DNA of 64,000 nucleotides, from the NCBI RefSeq assembly GCF_004296575.1, contig NZ_SAYT01000001.1, positions 1,024,856-1,088,855 of the forward strand, read 5' to 3'. The notes beneath the pieces are model-generated. The model was not told the origin of the DNA. It did no database searches and saw nothing but the letters and a program-made list of their open reading frames with translations. Below are positions 1-9,411 of the stretch, piece by piece. The first letter of the stretch is position 1. Every line of letters begins with the position of its first letter. Made by a program: the position numbers and the translations under genes. Source of the stretch: Dyella amyloliquefaciens (GTDB taxonomy: Bacteria > Pseudomonadota > Gammaproteobacteria > Xanthomonadales > Rhodanobacteraceae).

Positions 1-1
1 C

Positions 2-163
2 ACTCATCCAGGTCAGGCACCGCTGGGCTGGAATGCATTTCGCGAGATGGTCAGTGCAGCGGCCTTGCCGACTTATGCACTCGGTGGCATGGGTGGCGAG
101 GAGGTAGCGGCAGCACGCCGGGCCGGAGGGCAGGGCGTCGCGGGCATCCGCGGATTCTGGTGA
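2..163 (+). CDS. C-terminal end of Nudix hydrolase / ThiE-like fusion protein (partial)
   Basis: Only the last 53 codons are present; the gene begins before the window. The readable tail contains LPTYALGGMGG followed by a short Ala/Arg helix and ends IRGFW. This resembles the end of the TenI/ThiE-like domain fused to MutT-type Nudix hydrolases in Xanthomonadales, where the gene commonly sits just before coaE. The stop codon lies 6 bases before the stop of the convergent coaE gene. The family call is an inference from this short tail and the gene order; no Nudix box is visible because that part lies outside the window. Confidence 0.55.
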   Translation, partial: THPGQAPLGWNAFREMVSAAALPTYALGGMGGEEVAAARRAGGQGVAGIRGFW

Positions 164-169
164 TCGCAG

Positions 170-790
170 TCAGCGCCTGGCTTGAGCCAGCGCCAGGTAT
201 TGCTGGTGAAGCGCGGCGACCGCGCGGTCAAGTTCGGTTTCGTCCCCGTGATTCTCGACGACGTCGTGGGCCAGCTCGAGCCGGTCAGCCCGGCTGGCCT
301 GGCGCTCGATCATCCGTCGCGCCAACGCTTCGTCGATGCCGTCGCGGCGGATGAGTCGCTCAAGCTGGGTGGCCTCGGGAGCATCGACCACCAGCACGCG
401 ATCGACCCAGCGGTAGTGCGCGATGTTCTCGGCGAGCAACGGGATAGCCAGCAGGCAGTAGGGGCCCTGGTCGGCCATGGCGTGGTCATGCAACCACGCC
501 CGTACCCGCGGATGGGTAATGGCTTCCAGCGCTCGCCGTTCCGCGTCGTTGCCAAACACGCGCTGGCGCATGGCGGCACGATCGAGGTGACCTTGCGCAT
601 CGAGCACATCCGGACCGAAATGCTCGACTACGGCTCGCAAGCCTTCGCTACCCGGCGCGATCGCCTCCCGAGCTGCGATGTCCGCGTCATAGACATGGAT
701 ACCCAGGGCCTCGAATCGCTTCGATACGGCGCTCTTGCCCGCGGCGATGCCGCCGGTGAGCGCAACGACGTAGCCCGGGTGCCTGCTCAT
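170..790 (-). CDS. coaE: Dephospho-CoA kinase
   Basis: The product (206 aa) phosphorylates dephospho-CoA at the 3' hydroxyl, the last step of coenzyme A synthesis in the cytoplasm. A P-loop GGIAAGKS is at residues 13-20, followed by the family's YDADIAARE segment. The length matches the usual ~200 aa. I chose the ATG at 790 because it overlaps the pilD stop in an ATGA arrangement, and because upstream in-frame codons would add a non-conserved basic N-terminus. It is the last gene of the pilC-pilD-coaE group on this strand, an order conserved in many gammaproteobacteria. Confidence 0.95.
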   Translation of the reverse strand: MSRHPGYVVALTGGIAAGKSAVSKRFEALGIHVYDADIAAREAIAPGSEGLRAVVEHFGPDVLDAQGHLDRAAMRQRVFGNDAERRALEAITHPRVRAWLHDHAMADQGPYCLLAIPLLAENIAHYRWVDRVLVVDAPEATQLERLIRRDGIDEALARRMIERQASRADRLELAHDVVENHGDETELDRAVAALHQQYLALAQARR

Positions 791-1644
791 CGCAGGCCGG
801 TCAGCTGGGCGTAGTGCTGCCACAACCAGTCGCCGGCGATAAACCAGGTCCAACCGGCTGCGGCGATGAATGGACCAAATGGCATGGGGATATCCCGCTC
901 ATGCTTGCGCAGCAGGATCAACGAGCCACCAACCAGAGCGCCAATGAGCGAAGAAAGGAGTACCACCGGCAGCAGCGCGCCGGGTCCCATCCATGCCCCC
1001 AGTGCGGCCAGCAGCTTGAAGTCACCGTAGCCCATGCCCTCCTTGCCGGTCAGCAGCTTGAACAGCCAGTACACGCTCCACAGGCTGAGATAACCGATGG
1101 CAGCACCGATGATGGCGGCCGGCGGCAGCACGAACATCGGCAACAGGCTCAGCAGCAGGCCCATCCAGAGCAGGGGGTAGTTGAGCTGGTCGGGCAGGTA
1201 CTGAGTCCGAAAATCGATGCCCGACAGGGCAATCAGCATCCAGGTAAACACGAGGCCCGCCACGGCAGCCCAGGTCGGCCCGAACTTCCACACGATCACC
1301 GCGCTCAACACGCCGCTGAGCAACTCCACCAACGGATACTGGATGGAAATCGGCGTCTTGCAGTAACGGCAACGCCCGCCCAACAGCACCCATCCGAACA
1401 GCGGGATGTTGTCCTTCACCGCCAGCGGATGTTTGCAGTGGGGGCAGTGCGAAGGCTCGCGCACGATGCCCGGCGGCATCGGCTGCTCCTCCGACTCCAT
1501 CTCCAATGTATCCAGCGCATCCTGCCGCCACTCCGCCTTCATCCGCTCCGGCAGGCGCAGGATCACGACATTGAGAAAGCTGCCGACCAGCAGGCCGAGG
1601 ACACCTGCGGCGATGATCCAGGCCCAGAGAGGGAGTTCGAGCAT
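787..1644 (-). CDS. pilD: Type IV prepilin leader peptidase/N-methyltransferase
   Basis: This 285 aa inner-membrane aspartyl protease cleaves the leader of type IV prepilins and pseudopilins and N-methylates the new N-terminus. The zinc-binding cytoplasmic domain has the CPHC (67-70) and CRYC (92-95) pairs. The two catalytic aspartates are in GIDFRTQYLPD (Asp144) and GYGDFKLLAALGAW (Asp208). Multiple hydrophobic segments span the rest of the protein. It overlaps coaE by 4 bases and follows pilC after a terminator-like hairpin. Its likely substrates in this window are PilA (14651-15100) and the FimT-like pseudopilin (51173-51724). Confidence 0.96.
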   Translation of the reverse strand: MLELPLWAWIIAAGVLGLLVGSFLNVVILRLPERMKAEWRQDALDTLEMESEEQPMPPGIVREPSHCPHCKHPLAVKDNIPLFGWVLLGGRCRYCKTPISIQYPLVELLSGVLSAVIVWKFGPTWAAVAGLVFTWMLIALSGIDFRTQYLPDQLNYPLLWMGLLLSLLPMFVLPPAAIIGAAIGYLSLWSVYWLFKLLTGKEGMGYGDFKLLAALGAWMGPGALLPVVLLSSLIGALVGGSLILLRKHERDIPMPFGPFIAAAGWTWFIAGDWLWQHYAQLTGLR

Positions 1645-1662
1645 GCGTGGTTCCTGAAACGA

Positions 1663-1694
1663 TAAAAGCCCCCCTCCCGCGAGAGAGGGGGGCT
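1663..1694 (-). terminator. Intrinsic terminator between pilC and pilD
   Basis: A perfect 10-bp inverted repeat (1667-1676 with 1685-1694, loop of 8) is followed on the minus strand by TTTT. It sits just after the pilC stop and before the pilD start. It probably reduces, rather than abolishes, read-through into pilD-coaE because the T-tract is short. Confidence 0.6.
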
Positions 1695-1706
1695 ACAGAC
1701 TGATGC

Positions 1707-2975
1707 TTAAATTGTCTGGCCGAGCTTGAAGATTGGCAGATACAAAGAGATCACCATGCCGCCAACCAATACGCCAAGGATGACCATGATGATAGGTTCG
1801 AGCAAGCTGGACAGGGTATCAACCGCGTTGCTGACCTCTTCCTCATAGAATTCGGCGACTTTGAAAAGCATATGGTCCAGCGCGCCGGATTCTTCACCGA
1901 TGGCAGTCATCTGCACCACCATATTGGGAAACACGCCAGTTTGGCGCATGGCTAGCTGCAATTGGTGGCCGACGGCTACATCATCGCGCATCTGCTTGAC
2001 CGCATCGCTATAAACAACACTACCCGTAGCGCCGGCCACTGCGTCCATGGCCTCGACCAAGGGAACGCCTGCACGGAAGGTGACACCCAGCGTCCGAGCG
2101 AAGCGAGCGATGGCTGATTGGCGCAGGATGGCGCCAATAACAGGCAACTTCAGCATGAGGCGATCGAGGAAGTGCGCGAACTTCGGCGAGCGCTTATTGG
2201 CCATAACCAGGGCGATCACGCTGCCAGCAATACCACCGATCACTACCCACCAGTACGACTTCATGAACTCCGAAGCGGCAATTACGAACTGGGTAGGGGC
2301 TGGAAGTTCTGCGCCCGCATCCTTGAAGGTTTGGGCAAACACGGGTACCACGAACAGCAGGAGGATCATGCTGACAAGCAGTGCCACGACCAAGACCATG
2401 ATGGGGTAAAAAAGGGCCTTCTTGATCTTCGACTTGATGCTTTCCGTACGTTCCTTGTAGGTCGCAACCGTATCCAGCACGGTATCGAGCACGCCGGCAG
2501 ATTCACCTGCATGCACCAGATTGCGATAGAGCTCATCGAACTGCACGGGGTATTTTGCCAAAGCCTCGTGAAGTGAAGAGCCACCCTCAATGCCCTGCTT
2601 GACATCGGTCAGTATGTTCTTGAAACGGATGTTTTTCTGGCCGTCAGCAATGATCTCAAAGGCCTGCACCATGGGCACGCCGGAGGCCATCATGGTCGCG
2701 ATCTGACGACTGAAGATGGCAACATCACGCGGCTTGACCGTGCTGCCTGAGTTGCCAAATAGAGGTTTCCCTCGCTCGCGTACCGTCTGGGGATTCATGC
2801 CCTGTCGCCGCAGCTCGGCCTTGACCAGGGCTGCATTCTTGGCGGGCATTTCGCCCTTCATGCGCTTGCCGCGCTTGTCGAGCGCGACCCAGTCGTACAT
2901 GGTCAGCGCGCTGACCTGTGCGCGTTGTGTGGCGAGCTTGGCGGTGTTCTTCGCGGTGGCGGTGGCCGTGGCCAT
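1707..2975 (-). CDS. pilC: Type IV pilus inner-membrane platform protein PilC
   Basis: The product (422 aa) is the polytopic inner-membrane platform on which the PilB/PilT ATPases act. It contains two repeated T2SSF domains (roughly residues 85-210 and 290-410), each ending in hydrophobic segments (for example IMVLVVALLVSMILLLFVVPV and the C-terminal PIIMVILGVLVGGMVISLYL). The conserved GxxL-type motif MMASGVPMVQAFEII is near residue 95. The N-terminus is a low-complexity Met-Ala-Thr repeat, so the exact start is uncertain by a few codons. In Xanthomonas relatives pilA usually lies between pilB and pilC; here only ~150 non-coding bases remain there. Confidence 0.95.
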   Translation of the reverse strand: MATATATAKNTAKLATQRAQVSALTMYDWVALDKRGKRMKGEMPAKNAALVKAELRRQGMNPQTVRERGKPLFGNSGSTVKPRDVAIFSRQIATMMASGVPMVQAFEIIADGQKNIRFKNILTDVKQGIEGGSSLHEALAKYPVQFDELYRNLVHAGESAGVLDTVLDTVATYKERTESIKSKIKKALFYPIMVLVVALLVSMILLLFVVPVFAQTFKDAGAELPAPTQFVIAASEFMKSYWWVVIGGIAGSVIALVMANKRSPKFAHFLDRLMLKLPVIGAILRQSAIARFARTLGVTFRAGVPLVEAMDAVAGATGSVVYSDAVKQMRDDVAVGHQLQLAMRQTGVFPNMVVQMTAIGEESGALDHMLFKVAEFYEEEVSNAVDTLSSLLEPIIMVILGVLVGGMVISLYLPIFKLGQTI

Positions 2976-3127
2976 TGCAATTCCCCCTGCTGGTACGGTC
3001 GTGTCGCCTCAGTATGGCGACCGTCTGATCTTATGGAGCTTAAGTCATTCCTGCAGCTCAATTCGTGGCGCCGGGCGCAACTCCAGTGTGATGGGCGCCC
3101 CCATCCCGCCGGCTAGGAGCCCGGGCG

Positions 3128-4852
3128 CTAGTCCTTGGTTACGCGATCGATCTCGGTCAGGCTGGTGACGCCCTTCTTGACCTTGAGCAGCGCCGATGCG
3201 CGCAGGTCATTGATGCCGGCCTTCCGGGATACCTCGGCGATCTGCAGTGCGTTGCCCCCCTGCAGGATGATCTTCTGGATATCTTCCAGCATCGGCATCA
3301 CCTGGTAGATACCTACGCGGCCCTTGTAGCCCTCGTTGCAGCCGTCGCAGCCGACCGCCTCGTAGGTGGTCAGGCCGGCATCGATCTCCGCCTGCGTGAA
3401 ACCGGCCGCCAGCAGGGTGCTCGCGGGCAGTTCCATCGGCTTCTTGCAATCATGCAGGCGGCGAGCCAGGCGCTGAGCGATAACCAGGGTCACGGACGAG
3501 GTGATGTTGTAGGGCGCAATGCCCATGTTCATCAGTCGTGACACCGTTTGTGGGGCATCGTTGGTATGCAGCGTGGACAGCACCATGTGACCGGTCTGGG
3601 CCGCCTTGATGGCAATTTCGGCGGTTTCCAGGTCTCGGATTTCGCCCACCATGATCACATCCGGGTCCTGGCGCAGGAATGAGCGCAAGGCCGCCGCGAA
3701 GGTCATGCCTCGCTTCGTGTTCTGCTGAACCTGGTTGATACCTTCCACACGGATTTCAACGGGATCCTCGACCGTGGAGATATTTCGCTCTGCGGTATTG
3801 AGGATATTGAGTGCCGTGTACAGGGAGACGGTCTTACCCGAGCCGGTCGGTCCGGTCACGAGCACCATGCCGTAGGGCTTGTGGATAGCCTCCAGGTAAA
3901 GCTTCTTCTGCGCGTCTTCGTAACCCAGTGCATCGATGCCCAGCTTCGCCGCCGAGCCGTCAAGGATGCGCATCACGATCTTTTCGCCAAAGAGCGTTGG
4001 CAGTGTGCTGACGCGAAAGTCAACCGCGCGGCTCTTGGACAGGTTGAGCTTGATGCGGCCGTCCTGGGGCACACGGCGCTCGGCGATATCGAGGCCGGCC
4101 ATCACCTTGATACGCGAGGAAATGCGTGAGGCCAGCTTCATGGGCGGGCTGGCTACCGCGCGCAACATGCCGTCCATGCGCAGTCGCACGCGGTACTGGG
4201 TTTCGAATGGCTCGAAATGAATATCCGAGGCGCCTCGCTTGATGGCGTCCACCAGGATCTTGTTGACGAACTTGACCACCGGCGCGTCGTCGTTCGCTGT
4301 CGCGTCGACACCGCTGGTTTCGGCCTCGTCGTCCGGGCCGGCATCCAGATCCAGGTCGTCGAGGTCCCCGCTCCCGAGGTCAGGGACCGCGCTGCTCATC
4401 GCGTTGAGCGCCGTTTCGATGGAGCGCAACAATTGGCCGCGCTCGACCAGAATGGGTTCCACCATGCAGTTGGAGTGGAACTTGATCTCGTCCAACGCAT
4501 GGGACTGCATGGGGTCGGCAATGCCCACAAACAGTCGCTTGCCCCGCTTGAACAGTGGCAACGCGTGATGCTTGTTGATCAAAGCCTCGCTGATCAGGTT
4601 CACTGGCATCTGGCTTGCCGCCAGCGCGCCCACGTCCATGATCGGCATGCCAAATTCATCGGAGGCGATGCGGGTCAGCCTGGCGCTGTCGACCAAATTA
4701 TGGTCCAGCAGCCAAGCGGTAAGACTTGTTTTGTGCTGCAGCGAGTCCGCAACGGCTTTACGGACGTCTGCCTCGGGCAGGACGTCCTCCGATACCAGCC
4801 GGCGTGCCAAGCCCGACAGGCCCGCGAGCGAGGGTTGCATTAACGTTGACAT
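3128..4852 (-). CDS. pilB: Type IV pilus extension ATPase PilB
   Basis: The product (574 aa) is the cytoplasmic hexameric ATPase that drives pilus extension. It has an N-terminal MshEN-like region (~residues 1-150), an acidic linker (~160-190), a Walker A motif GPTGSGKT (334-341), an Asp box STVEDPVEIR, a Walker B segment VGEIRDLETAEIA with the following His box, and a C-terminal zinc motif CDGCNEGYKG. The ATG at 4852 fits the usual length. A strong sigma-54 promoter match lies ~140 bases upstream at 4992-5007. The divergent neighbour is the glycan cluster. Confidence 0.96.
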   Translation of the reverse strand: MSTLMQPSLAGLSGLARRLVSEDVLPEADVRKAVADSLQHKTSLTAWLLDHNLVDSARLTRIASDEFGMPIMDVGALAASQMPVNLISEALINKHHALPLFKRGKRLFVGIADPMQSHALDEIKFHSNCMVEPILVERGQLLRSIETALNAMSSAVPDLGSGDLDDLDLDAGPDDEAETSGVDATANDDAPVVKFVNKILVDAIKRGASDIHFEPFETQYRVRLRMDGMLRAVASPPMKLASRISSRIKVMAGLDIAERRVPQDGRIKLNLSKSRAVDFRVSTLPTLFGEKIVMRILDGSAAKLGIDALGYEDAQKKLYLEAIHKPYGMVLVTGPTGSGKTVSLYTALNILNTAERNISTVEDPVEIRVEGINQVQQNTKRGMTFAAALRSFLRQDPDVIMVGEIRDLETAEIAIKAAQTGHMVLSTLHTNDAPQTVSRLMNMGIAPYNITSSVTLVIAQRLARRLHDCKKPMELPASTLLAAGFTQAEIDAGLTTYEAVGCDGCNEGYKGRVGIYQVMPMLEDIQKIILQGGNALQIAEVSRKAGINDLRASALLKVKKGVTSLTEIDRVTKD

Positions 4853-4991
4853 GGCAGTACTGGCTCAGCCCCCTGATTGGACGGAATTTACCCCAGATAG
4901 GACGGGTTGGTCACGCGGCGGGCTCGGAACGCTCTGTCACAGGTGATGGCGCGCACAAATTGTCCGGTATCCGGGCTGTGCCCCAAAGGCA

Positions 4992-5007
4992 TGCAATACA
5001 CGTGCCC
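4992..5007 (-). promoter_or_regulatory. Sigma-54 (RpoN) promoter of pilB
   Basis: Read on the minus strand the 16 bases are GGGCACGTGTATTGCA. This matches the -24/-12 consensus TGGCACG-N4-TTGCW at all but the first base, with the invariant GG and GC correctly spaced. Transcription would start near 4981, leaving a pilB leader of about 130 bases. The rest of the 4853-5048 gap shows no other clear element. Confidence 0.75.
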
Positions 5008-5048
5008 TAGGTGCTGCCGGGCGGCCTATCTGCAGGAAGAGATGGATA

Positions 5049-6251
5049 ATGTGGGCATCGCATTCAAGAGTCCTGCCCGTGGCCGACCTAGATCCCCAAG
5101 CCCCCTTCCTCGTATTTGGCGCCCCCAGTATCGAGGAGGCTGAGATTGCGGAGGTGGAGGCGTGCATGCGATCGGGCTGGCTTGGAACGGGCCCCCGAGT
5201 CGCCCAGTTCGAGCGTGACTTTTCGGCATGGCGGGGCGTAAAGGCGAGCCAAGTGGCTGCGGTTAATTCGTGTACCGCAGCTCTCCACGTCAGCATGGTC
5301 GCGGCTGGGCTCGAGGAAGGGAGCGAGGTGATTACCACCCCTCTGACCTTCTGCGCCACAGTCAATGCCATCCTGCACGCAGGGCTTCGACCTGTCCTGG
5401 CGGATGTGGATCCCATAACCCAGAACATCGATCCTGCGGCGATCGAGGCGGCCATCACCCCCCGTACGCGAGCCATCCTCCCAGTGCATTTCGCGGGTCG
5501 CCCCTGCGACATGGATCGCATCATGGCGATCGCAGACAAGCATGGCCTCGTGGTGATTGAAGATTGCGCCCACGCAATCGAAACCGAGTATCGAGGCAAG
5601 CCTGTGGGTACGTTTGGCGACTTCGGCTGCTTCAGTTTTTACGTCACCAAGAATGTGGTGACGGGAGAGGGGGGGATGATTCTGGGGCGCGACGAGGAGC
5701 ACATTGCGCGGGCGCGGATTCTGGCTTTGCACGGCATGAGCAAGGATGCCTGGCACCGCTTTGGCGATAGCGGCTACCGGCATTATCAGGTCGTGGAGTG
5801 TGGCTTCAAATACAACATGATGGACCTGCAGGCGGCCATCGGAATCCACCAGTTGGCCAAGGTGGAGAGTAACTGGCTGCGCCGCAACGATCTGTGGCGT
5901 CGCTACGATCAGGCATTTGCGGATTTACCGATGACGCTTCCGAGCCCGCCCGAGGCCGATACGCGGCATGGTTTCCACCTCTACACGGTGCTCATTGATG
6001 ACTCGCGTTGCGGCATCGACCGGGATGGTTTCCTGGAGGCAATGAATGCCGCCCGTATCGGTACCGGCGTGCACTATCTGTCCGTACCTGAGCACCCGTA
6101 CTACCAGCAACGGTTTGGGTGGCGTCCGGAGCAGTGGCCGAGCGCCATGACGTTGGGGCGCCGGACGGTCAGCCTGCCACTTTCGCCCGCCATGTCAGAT
6201 GGCGACGCGGAAAGGGTGATCGAAGCTGTGCGATCCGTCATTTCCTGCTGA
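5049..6251 (+). CDS. DegT/DnrJ/EryC1/StrS-family sugar aminotransferase
   Basis: The product (400 aa) is a PLP-dependent enzyme of the family that transfers an amino group to a keto-sugar nucleotide in cell-surface glycan synthesis. Family landmarks are GSEVITTPLTFCATVNAI (~91-108), the PLP-phosphate region VIEDCAHAIE (~169-178) and the Schiff-base lysine in FYVTKNVVTGEGG (Lys201). The N-terminal WLGTGPRVAQFE motif is also typical. A purine-rich AGGAAGAG lies upstream of the ATG. It is the first of six same-strand glycan genes. The exact sugar product cannot be read from sequence. Confidence 0.9.
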   Translation: MWASHSRVLPVADLDPQAPFLVFGAPSIEEAEIAEVEACMRSGWLGTGPRVAQFERDFSAWRGVKASQVAAVNSCTAALHVSMVAAGLEEGSEVITTPLTFCATVNAILHAGLRPVLADVDPITQNIDPAAIEAAITPRTRAILPVHFAGRPCDMDRIMAIADKHGLVVIEDCAHAIETEYRGKPVGTFGDFGCFSFYVTKNVVTGEGGMILGRDEEHIARARILALHGMSKDAWHRFGDSGYRHYQVVECGFKYNMMDLQAAIGIHQLAKVESNWLRRNDLWRRYDQAFADLPMTLPSPPEADTRHGFHLYTVLIDDSRCGIDRDGFLEAMNAARIGTGVHYLSVPEHPYYQQRFGWRPEQWPSAMTLGRRTVSLPLSPAMSDGDAERVIEAVRSVISC

Positions 6252-6315
6252 ATACCGGCCTCCGGGCGAGGGTGCCATACGGGGTATGATGTGGGGTCAA
6301 TCAAGGAAAATACGC

Positions 6316-7173
6316 TTGAATCGCCTCAGCATCATCCTGCCCGCCAAGAACGAAGGGGCGGCTTTGAAGGGGCTATTGCCTCGTCTTCGTGCTGCACATC
6401 CGGAAGCAGAAATCATTGTCGTTGATGACGGGTCGACCGATGACACGCGCGACATTTGTGCGAGCGCCGGAATCCAGTGTCTTTCGTCCCCTTATTCCAT
6501 GGGCAACGGTGCCGCTATCAAGCGAGGTGCGCGTGCAGCAACGGGAAAATTCCTGGTGTTCATGGATGGGGATGGCCAGCATGATCCTGCGGATATTTCA
6601 CGCCTGTTGGAAAAGCTCGACAAGGAAGACTACGACATGGTTGTTGGCGCCCGGGACTGGGATAGCCAGGCTGGTGTCGGTCGTGGGCTCGCAAACACCT
6701 TTTACAACTGGTTGGCGACTCGTATGACCGGCCACGTGGTCGCGGACCTCACTTCTGGATTTCGCGCCGCCAGGGCGGAGAAGTTTCGAGAATTTCTGCA
6801 CCTGCTACCCAATGGGTTTTCCTATCCGACGACCAGCACGATGGCCTTCTTCCGTAGTGCTTATGCTGTGGCCTACGTACCCATCAAGGCGGCGCAGCGC
6901 GTGGGAAAGAGTCACATCAGGCCGCTCAGGGATGGCATTCGCTTTCTGTTGATCATCTTCAAGATTGCCACCCTGTACTCACCCCTGAAGCTGTTCGCGC
7001 CGGCGAGTGCGATGTTTTTTCTCTTGGGCTGCGCCAATTACCTGCGGACATTTCTATCTTATGGTCGCCTGACCAACGGTAGTACGTTGCTGTGGAGCGC
7101 TGCGGTGATCATTTTCCTGATTGGCCTGGTTTCCGAGCAGATCACCTCACTCACCTATCGCAGGAATGACTGA
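6316..7173 (+). CDS. Family 2 glycosyltransferase, DPM/polyprenyl-phosphate type
   Basis: The predicted protein (285 aa from the TTG) has a GT-A fold start SIILPAKNEG, then IIVVDDGSTDDT and the nucleotide-sugar/metal motif FMDGDGQHDP. This is typical of enzymes that load a sugar onto a polyprenyl phosphate. Two hydrophobic segments near the C-terminus (LFAPASAMFFLLGCANYL and LLWSAAVIIFLIGLV) anchor it in the membrane. I prefer the TTG at 6316 because AAGGAAA lies 6 bases upstream and conserved sequence begins there; an in-frame ATG at 6286 would add 10 residues. The next gene overlaps it by 8 bases. Confidence 0.85.
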   Translation: MNRLSIILPAKNEGAALKGLLPRLRAAHPEAEIIVVDDGSTDDTRDICASAGIQCLSSPYSMGNGAAIKRGARAATGKFLVFMDGDGQHDPADISRLLEKLDKEDYDMVVGARDWDSQAGVGRGLANTFYNWLATRMTGHVVADLTSGFRAARAEKFREFLHLLPNGFSYPTTSTMAFFRSAYAVAYVPIKAAQRVGKSHIRPLRDGIRFLLIIFKIATLYSPLKLFAPASAMFFLLGCANYLRTFLSYGRLTNGSTLLWSAAVIIFLIGLVSEQITSLTYRRND

Positions 7174-8380
7174 GGGTCCGGCAGTGGTTGAGCGCCCGCG
7201 CCTGTTGGTATTGACCTCGACCTATCCCAGGTGGGCTGGTGATCCCGAGCCTGGCTTCGTGCACGAATTGGCGCGCCGCCTGGTGGAACGATTCGACGTA
7301 TGTGTCGTTGGTCCGCATGCGCCCGGCGCCAAACAGTTTGAACAACTGGATGGTGTCGACGTGCGGCGTTACCGCTATGCGCCGGCACGTTGGGAGACCC
7401 TGGTCAACGACGGAGGCATGCTAGCCAACGTGAGCAGATCGCCCTGGAAGTGGTTGCTCGTCCCGAGTTTTTTGCTGGGCCAATATTGGGCACTGCGTCG
7501 GGCCATGCGTGAATTTGCGCCTCACGTCGTGCACGTGCATTGGATGCTGCCTCAAGGCTTGGTGGCTGCTGCGGGGGTACGCTCCGCGCCTTGGTTGATT
7601 ACCTGCCATGGCGCAGATCTTTTCGGGCTGTCTGGCCGATGGTTTGCGAGTCTCAGGCGATGGGTGACACGGCGTTCTGCAGCGGTCGCGTTGGTCAGTC
7701 AGGCAATGAGCAGGCGCCTGTTGGCCGAGCAGCCTGAAGTCAACGCACTGATCATGCCGATGGGTGTGGATACCTGCGAACGCTTTGTCCCGAACATCGC
7801 CGGCCGCGTCGACAGCGAGCTCCTTTTCGTGGGGCGCCTGGTTGAGAAAAAAGGGCTGCACCATCTCCTGTCTGCCTTGCCTGCGGTGCTGGCGAGTCAT
7901 CCACAAGTGAAGCTGAACATCGTGGGGTTTGGGCCCGAGCGAGCCAGGTTGGACGCCTTGGTTGTGAAGCTTGCGCTGCAGTCACATGTGCGCTTCCTGG
8001 GAGCTCTTCCGCAGGAGGCTCTGCCAGAACACTACCGCCGTGCAAGCCTGTTTGTCGCGCCTTTTACCCAGGCTGCCAATGGCGACCAGGAGGGACTGGG
8101 CCTCGTAGTGGCTGAGGCCATGGCCTGCGAGTGCCCGGTGGTGGTTGGGGATGTTCCCGCGGCTCATGATCTGGTGAGCGCGGAGACAGGGACACTTGTT
8201 TGTGTTGACGATCACGCTGCATTGGCTTGCACCATCAATCGGCTTCTCGATGATCCCGACGAGCGCACGCGATTGGGGCGGGCCGGCCGGCGGCACATTG
8301 AGCAGAACTATTCCTGGCAGATTGTCGGCAAGCGTTATTCGGATCTGCTGCTGGACCTTGCCTCCCCGGGCCAGCCATGA
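7166..8380 (+). CDS. Family 4 (group 1) glycosyltransferase
   Basis: The predicted protein (404 aa) has a GT-B fold. The N-terminal domain starts RLLVLTSTYPRWAGDPEPGFV, and the C-terminal nucleotide-sugar domain carries LLFVGRLVEKKGLHHLL and the donor-binding motif around EGLGLVVAEAMACECPVV. No membrane segment is obvious. The ATG at 7166 overlaps the preceding gene by 8 bases, suggesting translational coupling; it was chosen over an earlier ATG that lies inside the upstream gene. The likely role is to add one sugar to a lipid-linked glycan. Donor and acceptor are unknown. Confidence 0.88.
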   Translation: MTEGPAVVERPRLLVLTSTYPRWAGDPEPGFVHELARRLVERFDVCVVGPHAPGAKQFEQLDGVDVRRYRYAPARWETLVNDGGMLANVSRSPWKWLLVPSFLLGQYWALRRAMREFAPHVVHVHWMLPQGLVAAAGVRSAPWLITCHGADLFGLSGRWFASLRRWVTRRSAAVALVSQAMSRRLLAEQPEVNALIMPMGVDTCERFVPNIAGRVDSELLFVGRLVEKKGLHHLLSALPAVLASHPQVKLNIVGFGPERARLDALVVKLALQSHVRFLGALPQEALPEHYRRASLFVAPFTQAANGDQEGLGLVVAEAMACECPVVVGDVPAAHDLVSAETGTLVCVDDHAALACTINRLLDDPDERTRLGRAGRRHIEQNYSWQIVGKRYSDLLLDLASPGQP

Positions 8381-9411
8381 CTCGGCGACCACTCCGAATC
8401 TGGTTGCCTAGCCTTCGCGCTGGCAGTGGTGCGGACGTGTTCGTGATGCGACTGGCAGAGGGGCTTCGGCGAATAGGGCACGATCCGCAACTTCAGTGGT
8501 TTCCGCATGCGTTTGAGCTGAAGCCGTGGGCATTGCGGAAGGTCCAACCTCCTCCGGGCACCGACTTGATTCATGCGGGTAGTTGGCAGGGGTTTGCCTT
8601 TCGGCGCGAGGGCATTCCATTAGTGGTGACTGAGCATCAATACATCAGGCACCCACGGTTTACGCCACATCGCGGAGCGATTCAGTCCATCTACCACGAT
8701 GCGTTTGTAGCCCGCTGCGTCGAGCGATCCTACCGGGTAGCTGATGCATTGGTTGCCGTTAGTGAGCATGTGGCGGAAGCGATGCGCGCTGACCTGGGCC
8801 AGCAAGTCCGGACGATCCACAATTGGGTAGACACCGGACATTTCGCGCCTTTGCAGGGCCGGCAGCGCAATCAGGATCAGCCATTCCGGCTCTTGTTCGT
8901 GGGCAATCCATCGCGCTGGAAGGGAGCGGACCTATTGCCTGCTCTGGCTGACCTGCTCGGAGAGCCATTCGAGATTCAGTGCCTGGGCGGCTTGCGCCGG
9001 TCATTTCGCGCAGGAGGCTTGCCATCGTCCATGCGCGCGCTGGATCCGGTCGACATGATGCAGATGCCTGGTGTCTACCATGGTGTCGATGCCGTGCTGG
9101 TTCCGACCCGCTACGAGGCATTTGGTTACGTAGCGGTCGAGGCTATGGCGTGTGGCCTGCCGGTGCTGGGTTTTGACAGTACTGGGACCTCGGAAGTCTG
9201 CGTGCACGGCCAGACAGGGCTATTGGCGAAGATGGACGATATTGCGCAACTGGCGGAGTACGCGCGGATGCTCGCCGCGGATCCGGCGCTCTGCGAGCGC
9301 ATGGGTGAAGCGGGGCGGACTCGAGTGGAGGCTTGCTTTACTGAAGCGCGAGCAATCGCATCGTACGATGCTCTGTATAGGGAACTGACCGAAGTCCAAC
9401 GACATGGTTGA
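8377..9411 (+). CDS. Family 4 glycosyltransferase
   Basis: The predicted protein (344 aa) begins RIWLPSLRAGSGADVFVMRLAEGL, the N-terminal domain of GT4 enzymes. Its C-terminal domain contains FRLLFVGNPSRWKGADLL and the donor motif PTRYEAFGYVAVEAMACGLPVL. The start overlaps the previous stop as ATGA and the next gene overlaps by 8 bases, so the cluster is tightly coupled. The gene is distinct from the preceding GT4 gene and presumably adds a different sugar. Specificity cannot be assigned. Confidence 0.87.
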   Translation: MTRRPLRIWLPSLRAGSGADVFVMRLAEGLRRIGHDPQLQWFPHAFELKPWALRKVQPPPGTDLIHAGSWQGFAFRREGIPLVVTEHQYIRHPRFTPHRGAIQSIYHDAFVARCVERSYRVADALVAVSEHVAEAMRADLGQQVRTIHNWVDTGHFAPLQGRQRNQDQPFRLLFVGNPSRWKGADLLPALADLLGEPFEIQCLGGLRRSFRAGGLPSSMRALDPVDMMQMPGVYHGVDAVLVPTRYEAFGYVAVEAMACGLPVLGFDSTGTSEVCVHGQTGLLAKMDDIAQLAEYARMLAADPALCERMGEAGRTRVEACFTEARAIASYDALYRELTEVQRHG